From Olivibacter jilunii (GTDB taxonomy: Bacteria > Bacteroidota > Bacteroidia > Sphingobacteriales > Sphingobacteriaceae): a DNA stretch of 64,000 bases. The notes beneath the pieces are model-generated. The model was not told the origin of the DNA. It searched no databases and saw only the letters and a list, made by a program, of their open reading frames with translations. Below, in pieces: positions 17,089 through 28,291 of this stretch (position 1 is the first letter of the stretch; every line of letters begins with the position of its first letter). Location of the stretch: NCBI RefSeq assembly GCF_900607235.1, contig NZ_LR027852.1, positions 1 to 64,000 on the forward strand, given 5' to 3'. The position numbers and the translations under genes are program-made.

Positions 17089-18666
17089 ATGGAAAGTATT
17101 GCATCAAAGTTGACCTGGGTTGATTATTCAATTATTGTCGGATATATTGCGTTATTGCTTATCATTGGACTTCGATCTAGTTTACTAGGTAAAGCAAAGC
17201 AGCAGGAATCGTTGTTTCTTGCTAACAAATCATTGGGTTGGGCAAGTATCGGCTTTAATATGTGGGCAACCAATGTTGGGCCTTCCATGCTTTTGGCCTT
17301 TGCTAGCATTGGATATACGACCGGTATCGTAGCGGTAAATTTCGATTGGTATGCTTTCGTGTTTTTATTGTTGTTAGCCCTTGTTTTTGCGCCTCGTTAC
17401 CTAGCAGCCGATGTGATGACTTTACCCGAGTTTATGGGGAAACGCTACGGCGATACAACGCGCAGTATATTGGCATGGTATTCATTGGTGAAAATGCTGA
17501 TCTCCTGGTTATCCCTCGGGCTTTTTGCCGGAGGTTTTCTGATTCGACAGGTACTGGGTGTTCCGATGTGGATTTCGGTGGTGGTGCTTGTCTTTTTTGC
17601 AGCCTTCTTTACCTACATTGGCGGATTGAAAACCATTGCCCGCATCAATATCTTTCAAATGCTGTTATTGATTGCGGTTTCCTGCCTGCTAACGGTATTA
17701 GGATTGCATCAAGTGGGCGGCTTTTCGGCTCTCTATAAAGGCGTACCGAGCGGGTTCTGGAACCTCATAAGACCGGCATCTGATCCAGATTACCCTTGGC
17801 ATGCCATTCTCCTAGGCTATCCGGTTGCTGCGATTGCTTTCTTTTGCACGGATCAAGCGATGGTACAATCCGTCTTAGGAGCGAAGAACTTGGAACAAGG
17901 ACAGCTAGGCGTCAATTTCATCGCTTGGTTAAAGATACTGTCGCTCCCTCTTTTTATTCTTACCGGCGTACTATGCGCCGTGTTATACCCAAATCTAGCC
18001 GATCCAACACAGGCCTACATGACGATGGTGACCAACCTATTTCCAACGGGGCTCAATGGATTGGTAATTGTGGTATTGATAGCGGTTTTAGTGGGTACGA
18101 TTGGTTCTTCCTTAAACTCATTGAGTACGGTTTTCACGATGGACATCTATGTCAAACGCCTGAATCCTACAGCTAGTAAAGCGCAAATTGTCCGGGTAGG
18201 GCGACTAACCATTCTTGTTGGCTGTCTCTTTGCTATTATGATGGCCTTGGCGATCGACCAGATTAAAGGGCTTAATCTCTTCGACGTCTTCCAATCGGTA
18301 CTCGGATTTATTGCACCGCCCTTATCGGTCGTCTTCCTTTTGACGGTATTTTGGAAACGGACAAGTCGTCTGGCCATTAATGTTGTACTTTCTTTGGGAT
18401 CTGCTTTCAGTTTGGGAGTAGGTGCCGCTTATCTATGGGTATTTACACCAGATAAATATACTTTTTGGCCGCATTATCTGCTGTTATCGTTTTATATTTT
18501 TGTTATCTTGATGGGAGCAGCGATCCTACTTTCATTTGTTGGGAGAAAGGAAGACTTAGCGGTGATACCTTATCTGGCCGTAAAAACAACGAAAACCGTG
18601 AAATGGGCGTGGGGAAGTTTAATAGTGGTCATGATGTTGCTTTATGCCATTTTCAGTGGGCATTAG
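17089..18666 (+). CDS. Sodium:solute symporter (SSS family)
   Basis: 525 aa with about 13-14 hydrophobic segments. Typical SSS features are DYSIIVGYIALLLIIGLRSS in the first helix, the loop NKSLGWASIGFNMWATNVGPSM, LAADVMTLPEFMGKRYGD, YTYIGG-like FFTYIGGLKTIARINIFQ, and GTIGSSLNSLSTVFTMDIY in the later core helix. The family couples inward solute transport to sodium. Members in Bacteroidota PULs usually carry monosaccharides, sialic acid or sugar acids across the inner membrane. It is co-directional with, and 11 bases after, the oxidoreductase gene, and is the last gene before the toxin-antitoxin pair. The solute cannot be read from the sequence. Confidence 0.9.
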   Translation: MESIASKLTWVDYSIIVGYIALLLIIGLRSSLLGKAKQQESLFLANKSLGWASIGFNMWATNVGPSMLLAFASIGYTTGIVAVNFDWYAFVFLLLLALVFAPRYLAADVMTLPEFMGKRYGDTTRSILAWYSLVKMLISWLSLGLFAGGFLIRQVLGVPMWISVVVLVFFAAFFTYIGGLKTIARINIFQMLLLIAVSCLLTVLGLHQVGGFSALYKGVPSGFWNLIRPASDPDYPWHAILLGYPVAAIAFFCTDQAMVQSVLGAKNLEQGQLGVNFIAWLKILSLPLFILTGVLCAVLYPNLADPTQAYMTMVTNLFPTGLNGLVIVVLIAVLVGTIGSSLNSLSTVFTMDIYVKRLNPTASKAQIVRVGRLTILVGCLFAIMMALAIDQIKGLNLFDVFQSVLGFIAPPLSVVFLLTVFWKRTSRLAINVVLSLGSAFSLGVGAAYLWVFTPDKYTFWPHYLLLSFYIFVILMGAAILLSFVGRKEDLAVIPYLAVKTTKTVKWAWGSLIVVMMLLYAIFSGH

Positions 18667-18671
18667 CAACG

Positions 18672-18702
18672 TTGAATATCCGACTAAAATTTGCTAACTT
18701 TG
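18672..18702 (+). promoter_or_regulatory. Promoter of the DUF433/DUF5615 pair
   Basis: TTG (18672-18674), 20 bases, then TAACTTTG (18695-18702): a textbook Bacteroidota promoter. It lies just after the symporter stop and 39 bases before the antitoxin start, so the pair has its own transcript. Confidence 0.7.
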
Positions 18703-18741
18703 AATAACATTTATTTGGTTGCATTAAATGAAAGTATAACT

Positions 18742-18984
18742 ATGGAAGCGAAGCAACAGGAACTATTAAATCGTATTACGCTGATACCAGGATTGATGGG
18801 GGGAAAACCCACCATAAGGGGGTTGAGATTTCCTGTAAGCGATATTTTGGAGTTGCTTGCGAGCGGACTTTCGGAAGAGGAGCTGTTGGAGCAACATCCT
18901 ATACTGGAAAAGTTGGATATACAGGCTGCGCTATTATACGCCTCATTAAAAGTTAAGAATACAGCTGTGATTTATGCCGCTTGA
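18742..18984 (+). CDS. DUF433-family antitoxin
   Basis: 80 aa from the ATG at 18742 (M-E-A-K-Q-Q), preferred over an upstream start inside the promoter. The DUF433 signature is clear: RITLIPGLMGGKPTIRGLRFPVSDILELLASGLSEEELLEQHPIL, a small DNA-binding fold with the conserved G-G-x-P-x-I-R-G. In toxin-antitoxin pairs such proteins bind both their promoter and a PIN-like DUF5615 toxin. The downstream gene is exactly such a toxin and overlaps by 11 bases. Autoregulation at the promoter just upstream is expected from the family, not shown here. Confidence 0.88.
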   Translation: MEAKQQELLNRITLIPGLMGGKPTIRGLRFPVSDILELLASGLSEEELLEQHPILEKLDIQAALLYASLKVKNTAVIYAA

Positions 18985-19324
18985 TTGGGAAATCTGGTTA
19001 GACACCAATATTTCTCCCGTCATCGCTAAATGGATGATGGCACACTTAAATGTAATTGTAAAATCGTCTTATAGCCTAGACCTACATTTCTTAGATGATT
19101 TAACAATATATAATCGGGCAAAGTCTGCGGGCAAAGTTGTGCTCGTTTCGAAAGATGCAGACTTTCCTGAATTAATCAGCAAGCTCGGTTCCCCACCAAA
19201 ATTGATCAATTTAAAGATAGGGAATTGCAGCAACCAAATACTTTGGGAAAAAATAAAACCGAGAATGAAGGAAGTGCTGACTATCTTAGCAGAAAGCGAT
19301 ATTGATATGGTGGAACTGCAGTGA
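18974..19324 (+). CDS. DUF5615 PIN-like toxin
   Basis: 116 aa. It starts with WEIWLDTNISPVIAKWM (D10 is the first acidic PIN residue), then SLDLHFLDDLTIYNRAKSAGKVVLVSKDADFPEL with the second acidic cluster (K-D-A-D, about residues 57-60), and ends with a NLKIGNCSNQILWEKIKP segment, all typical of DUF5615/Mut7-C-like putative RNases. The 11-base overlap with the DUF433 gene indicates translational coupling. The pair sits between two PUL transcription units and next to the largest repeat block of the window, so it may stabilise the locus or have come with it. Target RNA unknown. Confidence 0.85.
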   Translation: MPLDWEIWLDTNISPVIAKWMMAHLNVIVKSSYSLDLHFLDDLTIYNRAKSAGKVVLVSKDADFPELISKLGSPPKLINLKIGNCSNQILWEKIKPRMKEVLTILAESDIDMVELQ

Positions 19325-19502
19325 TGTAAATGAATACGCTTCGCTAAAATCAGAGCTAATAGGCTTAATTGCGGAGCTACAGAAGAACCTGACACAAGGG
19401 ACAAACCTCGGTAATAATTGTTTTAAAGTCCTACTTGCTGTTAAGAGTAAAGGCAAAAGTGAAAATCAGAGCAAACGCACTTAAAAGGAACGTTTCTTTT
19501 AA

Positions 19503-20036
19503 TCAACTTTTCTTGATAAAAGTTGAGCAAACCGAAGAACGTAGTGATGAGTTCATGAACTCATCTGAAAACAAACACATGTGAATAAATCAAGGCTGGT
19601 GTAGGCTACCTTGCAACTGATTGCAAAGCATCATTGGCGCGTATTGGAGCCGTTTCACTTCTTCAATCCGCTTGGGTACTGCAATATGAACAAACGTACA
19701 AATGCTTTGCTGCTCGTTGCTTCGGTATCCTCCAAGGCCATTCTTCCCACGCACAGGGCTATCCTAAGGCTGAAGATAATAATACGTTCGGTTAAAAGTA
19801 AAAACGCTCCGTTCTGCTAAAATATCGCCTAGGAAATTTGCGGTTTGCACGTTGATGCACTACCACTTGTAGCAAATTTCCAAGCGATGAGTTTATTCAC
19901 TACTTAGTTATTTTCAAGGTGTTCATGGGCTCCCTAAGGTCGGCTCTTTGACTACTTTCTTTGCGGAAACCTCGAGCCTCCTGGCGAGAAGCTTGAATGC
20001 CAATAAAAATAAACTCGTTATGAAAAATAAAGTAGT
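19503..20036 (+). repeat. Long composite repeat with two-hairpin element, copy 3 (upstream of GH78)
   Basis: The 848-base gap 19325-20172 holds no credible gene. A first palindrome TCAACTTTT-CTTGAT-AAAAGTTGA (19503-19526) opens a block of about 400 bases that recurs at 37236-37630. Shared words include GAGCAAACCGAAGAACGTAG, TGATTGCAAAGCATCATT, GCGTATTGGAGCCGTTTCAC and CGGTATCCTCCAAGGCC. Hairpin A follows (arms 19824-19841 and 19872-19888, GCACTACC at 19857-19864), then an extra segment and hairpin B (ACTACTTT at 19951-19958 with AAAGTAGT at 20029-20036), whose loop has the CTCGAGCC...GGCGAGAAGCTTGAATGCC insert also seen in copy 1. Confidence 0.65.
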
Positions 20037-20089
20037 TGGCGGTGTCGCTGCCAATAAGCGACAACGTAAACGTTCCATTTTTCTAGCTA

Positions 20090-20150
20090 ATATACTACAA
20101 AAGCTGGTTAACATCTTACAGTCGTAGAAGCTCGGAGAGTTTTATCTTTG
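20090..20150 (+). promoter_or_regulatory. GH78 promoter with 21-bp-period direct repeat
   Basis: ATATACTACA (20090-20099) and ACATCTTACA (20111-20120) repeat with a 21-base period. The -7 box TATCTTTG (20143-20150) follows after exactly 22 bases, the same geometry as at susC and GH2. There is no classical -33 TTG, in keeping with activator dependence. The start codon is at 20173. Confidence 0.65.
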
Positions 20151-20172
20151 AAGCTACTAACGCTTATAAATC

Positions 20173-22362
20173 ATGTCCGTATATCGTCCAAAAAACAGGA
20201 TCCAATTACTTGGCTGGCTTGTTCTAATACTTTCTTTGATTCATGCCACTTCATTTGCACAGAACAAAGCTACGTGGATTTGGTATCCGGGTGATTTTGA
20301 AATTTGGTTAAGTAATCAAATGCAGAATCGTCGAACAGAGCGCGCTACTTTCTTTCCTCCTTTTTGGCGAATGGACAATCCCTATGTGCTGGTGGATTTC
20401 CATAAGGTTTTCGATCTAAAAGAACCGGAAGATGTAAACATATATACAGAGGGGCAGTATAATGTAAAACTCGATGGAAAAATGCTGGAGGGCTATCCCA
20501 AAACCATTCATGTACCTGCCGGGAAACACAAGATCAATCTAAAAGTATATGCGCAGGATCGGGTGCCGGCCATCTATGTTCAGGGGAAGACCATCGTGTC
20601 GGATAGTACTTGGTTGGTTACTAACGAAGATAAGGAATGGATTGACGAAACAGGAAAGGCGTCCGATCAATCCGGTACTACCTGGCTGCAAGCAGGTTCA
20701 TGGAATTTCGAGAGTCCCGTGCAGCGTCCTTCACAGTTCCGTTTAACTACTACGCCTAGACAGGCAGTGTCACGGGCAGTCAAAGGAAAAGGCTTTCTCG
20801 TAGATTTCGGAAAGGAAACCTTTGGGTTTATAAAACTTCACGGACTGGAAGGTGAGGGCATTGTATCGCTTTACTATGGAGAATCGGAAGAGGAAGCCTT
20901 GTCGACCGAAAGCTGCGAGACCTTGGATCGCGTGCAAGTGAACAGCAAACAGTCCATTGACTCCACCTTAAACTTATCTAAAGCTTTCCGCTATGTGTAT
21001 GTAGAGCCTTCGGCGCAAACAAAAATTGATTCCATTTCCATGCTCTATGAATATCTGCCACTGGAAACAAAAGGAAGTTTTCGTTCATCCGACGAAGAGT
21101 TGAATCGCATCTGGGATGTGGGGAAATATACGATGGAGTTAACCACCCGCGAATTTTTTATTGACGGCATCAAACGCGATCGCTGGATCTGGTCGGGTGA
21201 CGCCTACCAGAGTTACCTCATGAATTATTACCTTTTCTTTGATAGTCCTTCCGTTAAGCGCACTACCTTGGCCCTTCGGGGTAAAGAACCGGTTAGTAGT
21301 CATATTAATACGATTATGGATTATACGTTTTACTGGTTCTTGGGTATTTATGATTACTACTTGTACACAGGCGATAAAACTTTTATTCAATTGGTTTATC
21401 CCAGAATGCAAAGTCTGATGGATTTTTGTTTAAGCAGGCGAAATAAGGAAGGTTTTATGGAAGGAATGGCTGGCGACTGGGTGTTTATCGATTGGGCGAA
21501 AAACCTCAGCAAAAAAGGGGCGCTTAGCTTTGAACAATTATTATTTTGTCGTAGTCTGGAAACAATGGCCTTATGTGCCGACTTGCTCGGTAATGAGGAC
21601 GCTTCGAAATATCGAGACGAAGCAAAACGACTGAAAAGCAAAATATTCTCACAATACTGGGATGCCGATAAGAACGCCTTTGTACATAGCAGCATAGATG
21701 GTAAGGCGAGCGATCATGTGACGCGTTATACCAATATGTTTGCTATATTTTTCGACTACCTGACCGAAGAGCAAAAGGAAGGTGTAAAAACAAATGTTTT
21801 ACTAAACCAATCCGTACCAAAGATTACCACCCCTTATATGCGTTTTTATGAATTGGAAGCGCTCTGCGCTATGGGCGAACAATCATACGTTCTACAGGAA
21901 ATGAAAAACTATTGGGGAGGGATGCTGCGCTTAGGTGCTACGTCCTTTTGGGAAGAATATAATCCCGATAAGAAAGGAGCGGAACATTACGCCATGTACG
22001 GTCGCCCTTTCGGAAAAAGTCTTTGTCATGCTTGGGGAGCAAGCCCCATTTATCTGCTCGGAAAGTATTACTTAGGTGTCAAACCCACAGCACCTGGTTA
22101 TGCAAGCTTTTTGATTGAGCCAAATTTAGGAGGACTGGATTGGATGGAAGGAAAAGTACCCACACCATCCGGGCATATTGAACTTTATTGCAGTAAAAAA
22201 GAGATAAAGGTAAAGGCTGACGCAGGAAATGGCATACTAAGGGTAAGAAGTAAGGTGATGCCTTACGGAAAAGGAATAAAAGCCGTTGAGAAAAGTAAAG
22301 GCCTTTATGAAATAGAAATTTTAAGTAACACGGATTACATTATTAATTATCAGGAGCAATAG
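20173..22362 (+). CDS. Exported GH78 alpha-L-rhamnosidase
   Basis: 729 aa with signal peptide ending HATSFAQ (about residue 30). N-terminal beta domains (about 31-290) include KGKGFLVDFGKETFGFIKL and FRYVYVEP. The (alpha/alpha)6 barrel (about 295-640) has the family motif DGIKRDRWIWSGDA (331-344) and SFWEEYNPD with E594/E595, one of which should be the general base. The general acid position of characterised GH78 enzymes is a Glu in R-E-R; here it is D336, a variant I believe occurs in a subgroup of Bacteroidota proteins, though I could not verify this. A C-terminal beta domain ends the protein. It removes terminal alpha-L-rhamnose. It has its own direct-repeat promoter and appears monocistronic. 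Confidence 0.88.
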   Translation: MSVYRPKNRIQLLGWLVLILSLIHATSFAQNKATWIWYPGDFEIWLSNQMQNRRTERATFFPPFWRMDNPYVLVDFHKVFDLKEPEDVNIYTEGQYNVKLDGKMLEGYPKTIHVPAGKHKINLKVYAQDRVPAIYVQGKTIVSDSTWLVTNEDKEWIDETGKASDQSGTTWLQAGSWNFESPVQRPSQFRLTTTPRQAVSRAVKGKGFLVDFGKETFGFIKLHGLEGEGIVSLYYGESEEEALSTESCETLDRVQVNSKQSIDSTLNLSKAFRYVYVEPSAQTKIDSISMLYEYLPLETKGSFRSSDEELNRIWDVGKYTMELTTREFFIDGIKRDRWIWSGDAYQSYLMNYYLFFDSPSVKRTTLALRGKEPVSSHINTIMDYTFYWFLGIYDYYLYTGDKTFIQLVYPRMQSLMDFCLSRRNKEGFMEGMAGDWVFIDWAKNLSKKGALSFEQLLFCRSLETMALCADLLGNEDASKYRDEAKRLKSKIFSQYWDADKNAFVHSSIDGKASDHVTRYTNMFAIFFDYLTEEQKEGVKTNVLLNQSVPKITTPYMRFYELEALCAMGEQSYVLQEMKNYWGGMLRLGATSFWEEYNPDKKGAEHYAMYGRPFGKSLCHAWGASPIYLLGKYYLGVKPTAPGYASFLIEPNLGGLDWMEGKVPTPSGHIELYCSKKEIKVKADAGNGILRVRSKVMPYGKGIKAVEKSKGLYEIEILSNTDYIINYQEQ

Positions 22363-22444
22363 AGACCGCTGCAGACAATAAGTCGATAAATATGTAGATT
22401 ATAGCGTTGTTAAGTTAAAGTACGAACCGTTGGTTTTCGAAAAT

Positions 22445-22543
22445 GTCGCCTCCAAAATTTATAGCTAGCACTGGGAAGCACTACCGTTCCTATAAATTTT
22501 GAAGCGACGAGCTTTTTGTTTCTTTTTTGCGGGAAAAAAGAAA
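22445..22543 (+). repeat. Two-hairpin repeat, copy 4 (upstream of GH2 operon)
   Basis: Hairpin A arms are 22445-22464 and 22490-22508 (GTCGCCTCCAAAATTTATAG against CTATAAATTTTGAAGCGAC), loop with GCACTACC at 22478-22485. Hairpin B is TTTCTTTTTT (22519-22528), GCGGG, AAAAAAGAAA (22534-22543). It is the closest relative of copy 2. The rest of the 286-base gap contains no gene. Confidence 0.7.
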
Positions 22544-22556
22544 ATATCAGATGATA

Positions 22557-22617
22557 ATATCCTATAACAGCTAGCCAATTTCTTACAGAAAAGATAAGCT
22601 CCCTACTTTTATTTTTG
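22557..22617 (+). promoter_or_regulatory. Promoter of the GH2/CoA-transferase operon with 21-bp-period direct repeat
   Basis: ATATCCTATA (22557-22566) and ATTTCTTACA (22578-22587) repeat with a 21-base period, and the -7 box TATTTTTG (22610-22617) follows after 22 bases. This places the CoA-transferase operon in the same regulon as susC and GH78. Confidence 0.65.
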
Positions 22618-22618
22618 A

Positions 22619-25963
<3,345 letters not shown>

Positions 25964-25996
25964 GGAATAAGACGAAGGTGCTTAAACAAAATAGGA

Positions 25997-27148
25997 ATGA
26001 AACGAATTGAACTGAAAGGAATTACTTGGAATCACAGCAGAGGGATTACACCTATGCATGCCACGGCGCAACGATTTAGCGAAATGCACGCCGGGATTGA
26101 GATAAAATGGGAAAAGCGCTCATTACAGGCCTTTGCCGATTTTTCAGTTCAGGAGTTGGCAGAGCGCTATGACTTATTGGTCATCGATCATCCATGGGCA
26201 GGTTTTGCGGCGCGTACTAAAAGCATTTTACCTTTAGACGACTATTTGTCATCCCATTTTTTAAAAGATCTCGAAGAAAATAGTGTAGGCCATTCTCATA
26301 AAAGTTATCAGTTTGATGGTCATCAATGGGCGCTGGCCATTGATGCAGCAACACCAGTTGCATCGAGTAGGCCTGACCTACTAAGAAAACATGGGTTAAC
26401 ACTTCCTGCGACCTACGAAGAGCTACTGGAAATTGCTGATCGTGGATTCGTCGGTTTCGCACTCATACCGATCGATACACTGATGAGCTTCTATATGTTT
26501 TGCTGCTCATTGGGTGAGGACCCCTGTCAGACAGACGAACACGTCGTCAGTGAGGTTATTGGCGTTCGAGCTTTACAGCTTTTTAAGCGACTTGCCGACA
26601 AAGTGCATAAGCGCTTTCACCATTTAAACCCGATTCAGGTATATGAGTATATGGCCAATACCGATGACATTGCCTATTGCCCTTTTGCGTATGGGTATTC
26701 GAATTATGCGCGTCATGGCTACGCCCCTCGCGTACTGGACTTTCATGATCTGGTAAGTCTCGATGGAAAGGAAAACATGCGGAGCACCTTAGGAGGCACA
26801 GGTTTAGCGGTTTCGGCTAAATGTCAATACTTGCAGGAAGCGATGGATTATGTACGCTATGTGGCTTCTCCGGCTTGTCAACTTGGGCTGTATTTCGATA
26901 ATGGCGGTCAACCCGGGCATCTGAAAGCTTGGCAGTCGGTACACACCAATAAAATGAGCGGAAATTACTTTTATAATACGCTGCCGGCATTGCAGCGTGC
27001 TTTTCTTCGTCCACGTTACCACGGCCATATGTTTTTTCAGGATCATGCAGGAGATGTGGTGCGCAATTTTATTATCGATGGCGGAAACGAACAAGCCGTA
27101 TTGCAAAAATTAAATGAACTCTATCAAGAGTCTAAAGCATTAGTATGA
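25997..27148 (+). CDS. Solute-binding-protein fold (family 1), no signal peptide; partner of CoA-transferase
   Basis: 383 aa. The chain looks like a family 1 ABC substrate-binding protein (LKGITWNHSRGITPMHATAQRF, YDLLVIDHPWAG, ILPLDDYL, HQWALAIDAATPVASSRPDLL, LPATYEELLEIADRG, GLAVSAKCQYLQEAMDYVRYV). It starts directly at the first beta strand: there is no signal peptide, and the reading frame is closed by TAA only 11 codons upstream with no hydrophobic stretch. The protein should therefore be cytoplasmic. No ABC permease or ATPase is in the window. Its last codon overlaps the CoA-transferase start (ATGA, 27145-27148), so translation is coupled. It may bind the CoA-transferase substrate or have become an enzyme or sensor; the function is unknown. 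Confidence 0.75.
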   Translation: MKRIELKGITWNHSRGITPMHATAQRFSEMHAGIEIKWEKRSLQAFADFSVQELAERYDLLVIDHPWAGFAARTKSILPLDDYLSSHFLKDLEENSVGHSHKSYQFDGHQWALAIDAATPVASSRPDLLRKHGLTLPATYEELLEIADRGFVGFALIPIDTLMSFYMFCCSLGEDPCQTDEHVVSEVIGVRALQLFKRLADKVHKRFHHLNPIQVYEYMANTDDIAYCPFAYGYSNYARHGYAPRVLDFHDLVSLDGKENMRSTLGGTGLAVSAKCQYLQEAMDYVRYVASPACQLGLYFDNGGQPGHLKAWQSVHTNKMSGNYFYNTLPALQRAFLRPRYHGHMFFQDHAGDVVRNFIIDGGNEQAVLQKLNELYQESKALV

Positions 27149-28290
27149 AGCCATTAGAAGGAATATTGGTGTTAGAGTTTGCCCAATTTATGGCCGGTCC
27201 AACGGCGGGTCTCAAACTAGCAGATTTGGGTGCCCGTGTTATTAAAATAGAGCGGCCGGGTAAGGGTGAGGGTGGAAGACAAATTGCTATTAAAAATTTG
27301 TTTGTTGACGGTGATAGCTTGGTTTTTCACACCATAAATCGAAATAAAGAATCCTATGCTGCCGACTTGAAAGACCCGAAAGACCTCAAAAAGGTTAAAC
27401 AGCTTATTGCCAAAGCCGACGTAATGACGCACAATTTCCGACCAGGTGTCATGGAGAAAATAGGACTAACGTATGATGCGGCCTGTAAGATTAATCCACA
27501 AATTATATATGGTGTGGTAACAGGCTATGGAAAGAAAGGCCCTTGGGCCAATAAACCTGGTCAAGACTTACTAATACAAGCCATGTCGGGGCTTAGCTGG
27601 CTTTCGGGTACTAAAAGCGATGGACCCGTACCATTTGGATTAGCAGTGGCGGATATGGCCTGCGGTGCGCACCTGACCCAAGGTATTTTGGCCGCCTTAT
27701 TAAAGCGTAATAAGACAAGAAAAAGCGCCTTGGTTGAAGTCAGCTTATTGGAATCTACTCTTGATCTACAGTTTGAGTTGCTTACCACCTTTTTAAATGA
27801 TGGCGGAAAGTTGCCGAAACGTAGCGCTATGCGGGGAAGCGGACATGCTTATTTAAGTGCTCCCTACGGTGTTTATCAAACAAGTGATGGTTACCTGACC
27901 TTGGCAATGGGCGACTTAATGAAAATAGGAACCAGCATGGGTTGCGACTTAACAGCTTATCAAGACCGATCTTCTTGGTTCGAAAAAAGAGATGCTATTA
28001 TTAGCAAGCTAGGAAAACATTTTCGCCATAATAGTACAGAATATTGGCGAGTTCGACTTGAAAAAGACGGCATTTGGTGTTCTTCGGTTCTCAATTATCG
28101 TCAAGCATTAGATCACGAAGCCTTCCGTGTTTTGGAGATGACACAAGAAGTGATATTGGCTGACGGAAAAAAGCTGACTACAACCCGAAATCCCATACGT
28201 ATCAATGGAGAGAAGTTATATGCCACTAAGGCAGCGCCGAAAGTAGGTGAGGACACCGACGATATTGTCAATGAGTTCAATATAGTATAA
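27145..28290 (+). CDS. Class III (CaiB/BaiF/Frc) CoA-transferase 1
   Basis: 381 aa, cytoplasmic. Family features: LEFAQFMAGPTAGLKLADLGARVIKIERPGKG at the N-terminus, NRNKESYAADLKDP, DVMTHNFRPGVMEKIGL, the G-Y-G loop, and the catalytic Asp as D170 in GLAVADMACGAH, matching D169 of formyl-CoA transferase. The small domain holds AYLSAPYGVYQTSDGYL. Such enzymes move CoA between carboxylic acids through an aspartyl-CoA intermediate. It overlaps the upstream solute-binding gene by 4 bases and is followed, one base after its stop, by a close paralogue. The acid used is unknown; nothing in a normal glycan-degrading locus needs it, which makes the context notable. Confidence 0.92.
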   Translation: MKPLEGILVLEFAQFMAGPTAGLKLADLGARVIKIERPGKGEGGRQIAIKNLFVDGDSLVFHTINRNKESYAADLKDPKDLKKVKQLIAKADVMTHNFRPGVMEKIGLTYDAACKINPQIIYGVVTGYGKKGPWANKPGQDLLIQAMSGLSWLSGTKSDGPVPFGLAVADMACGAHLTQGILAALLKRNKTRKSALVEVSLLESTLDLQFELLTTFLNDGGKLPKRSAMRGSGHAYLSAPYGVYQTSDGYLTLAMGDLMKIGTSMGCDLTAYQDRSSWFEKRDAIISKLGKHFRHNSTEYWRVRLEKDGIWCSSVLNYRQALDHEAFRVLEMTQEVILADGKKLTTTRNPIRINGEKLYATKAAPKVGEDTDDIVNEFNIV

Positions 28291-28291
28291 G

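Noticed and set aside
19302-19484. Open frame of 60 codons after the DUF5615 gene
   Set aside because: It overlaps the toxin gene end, has no recognisable domain and runs into low-information DNA before the repeat block.
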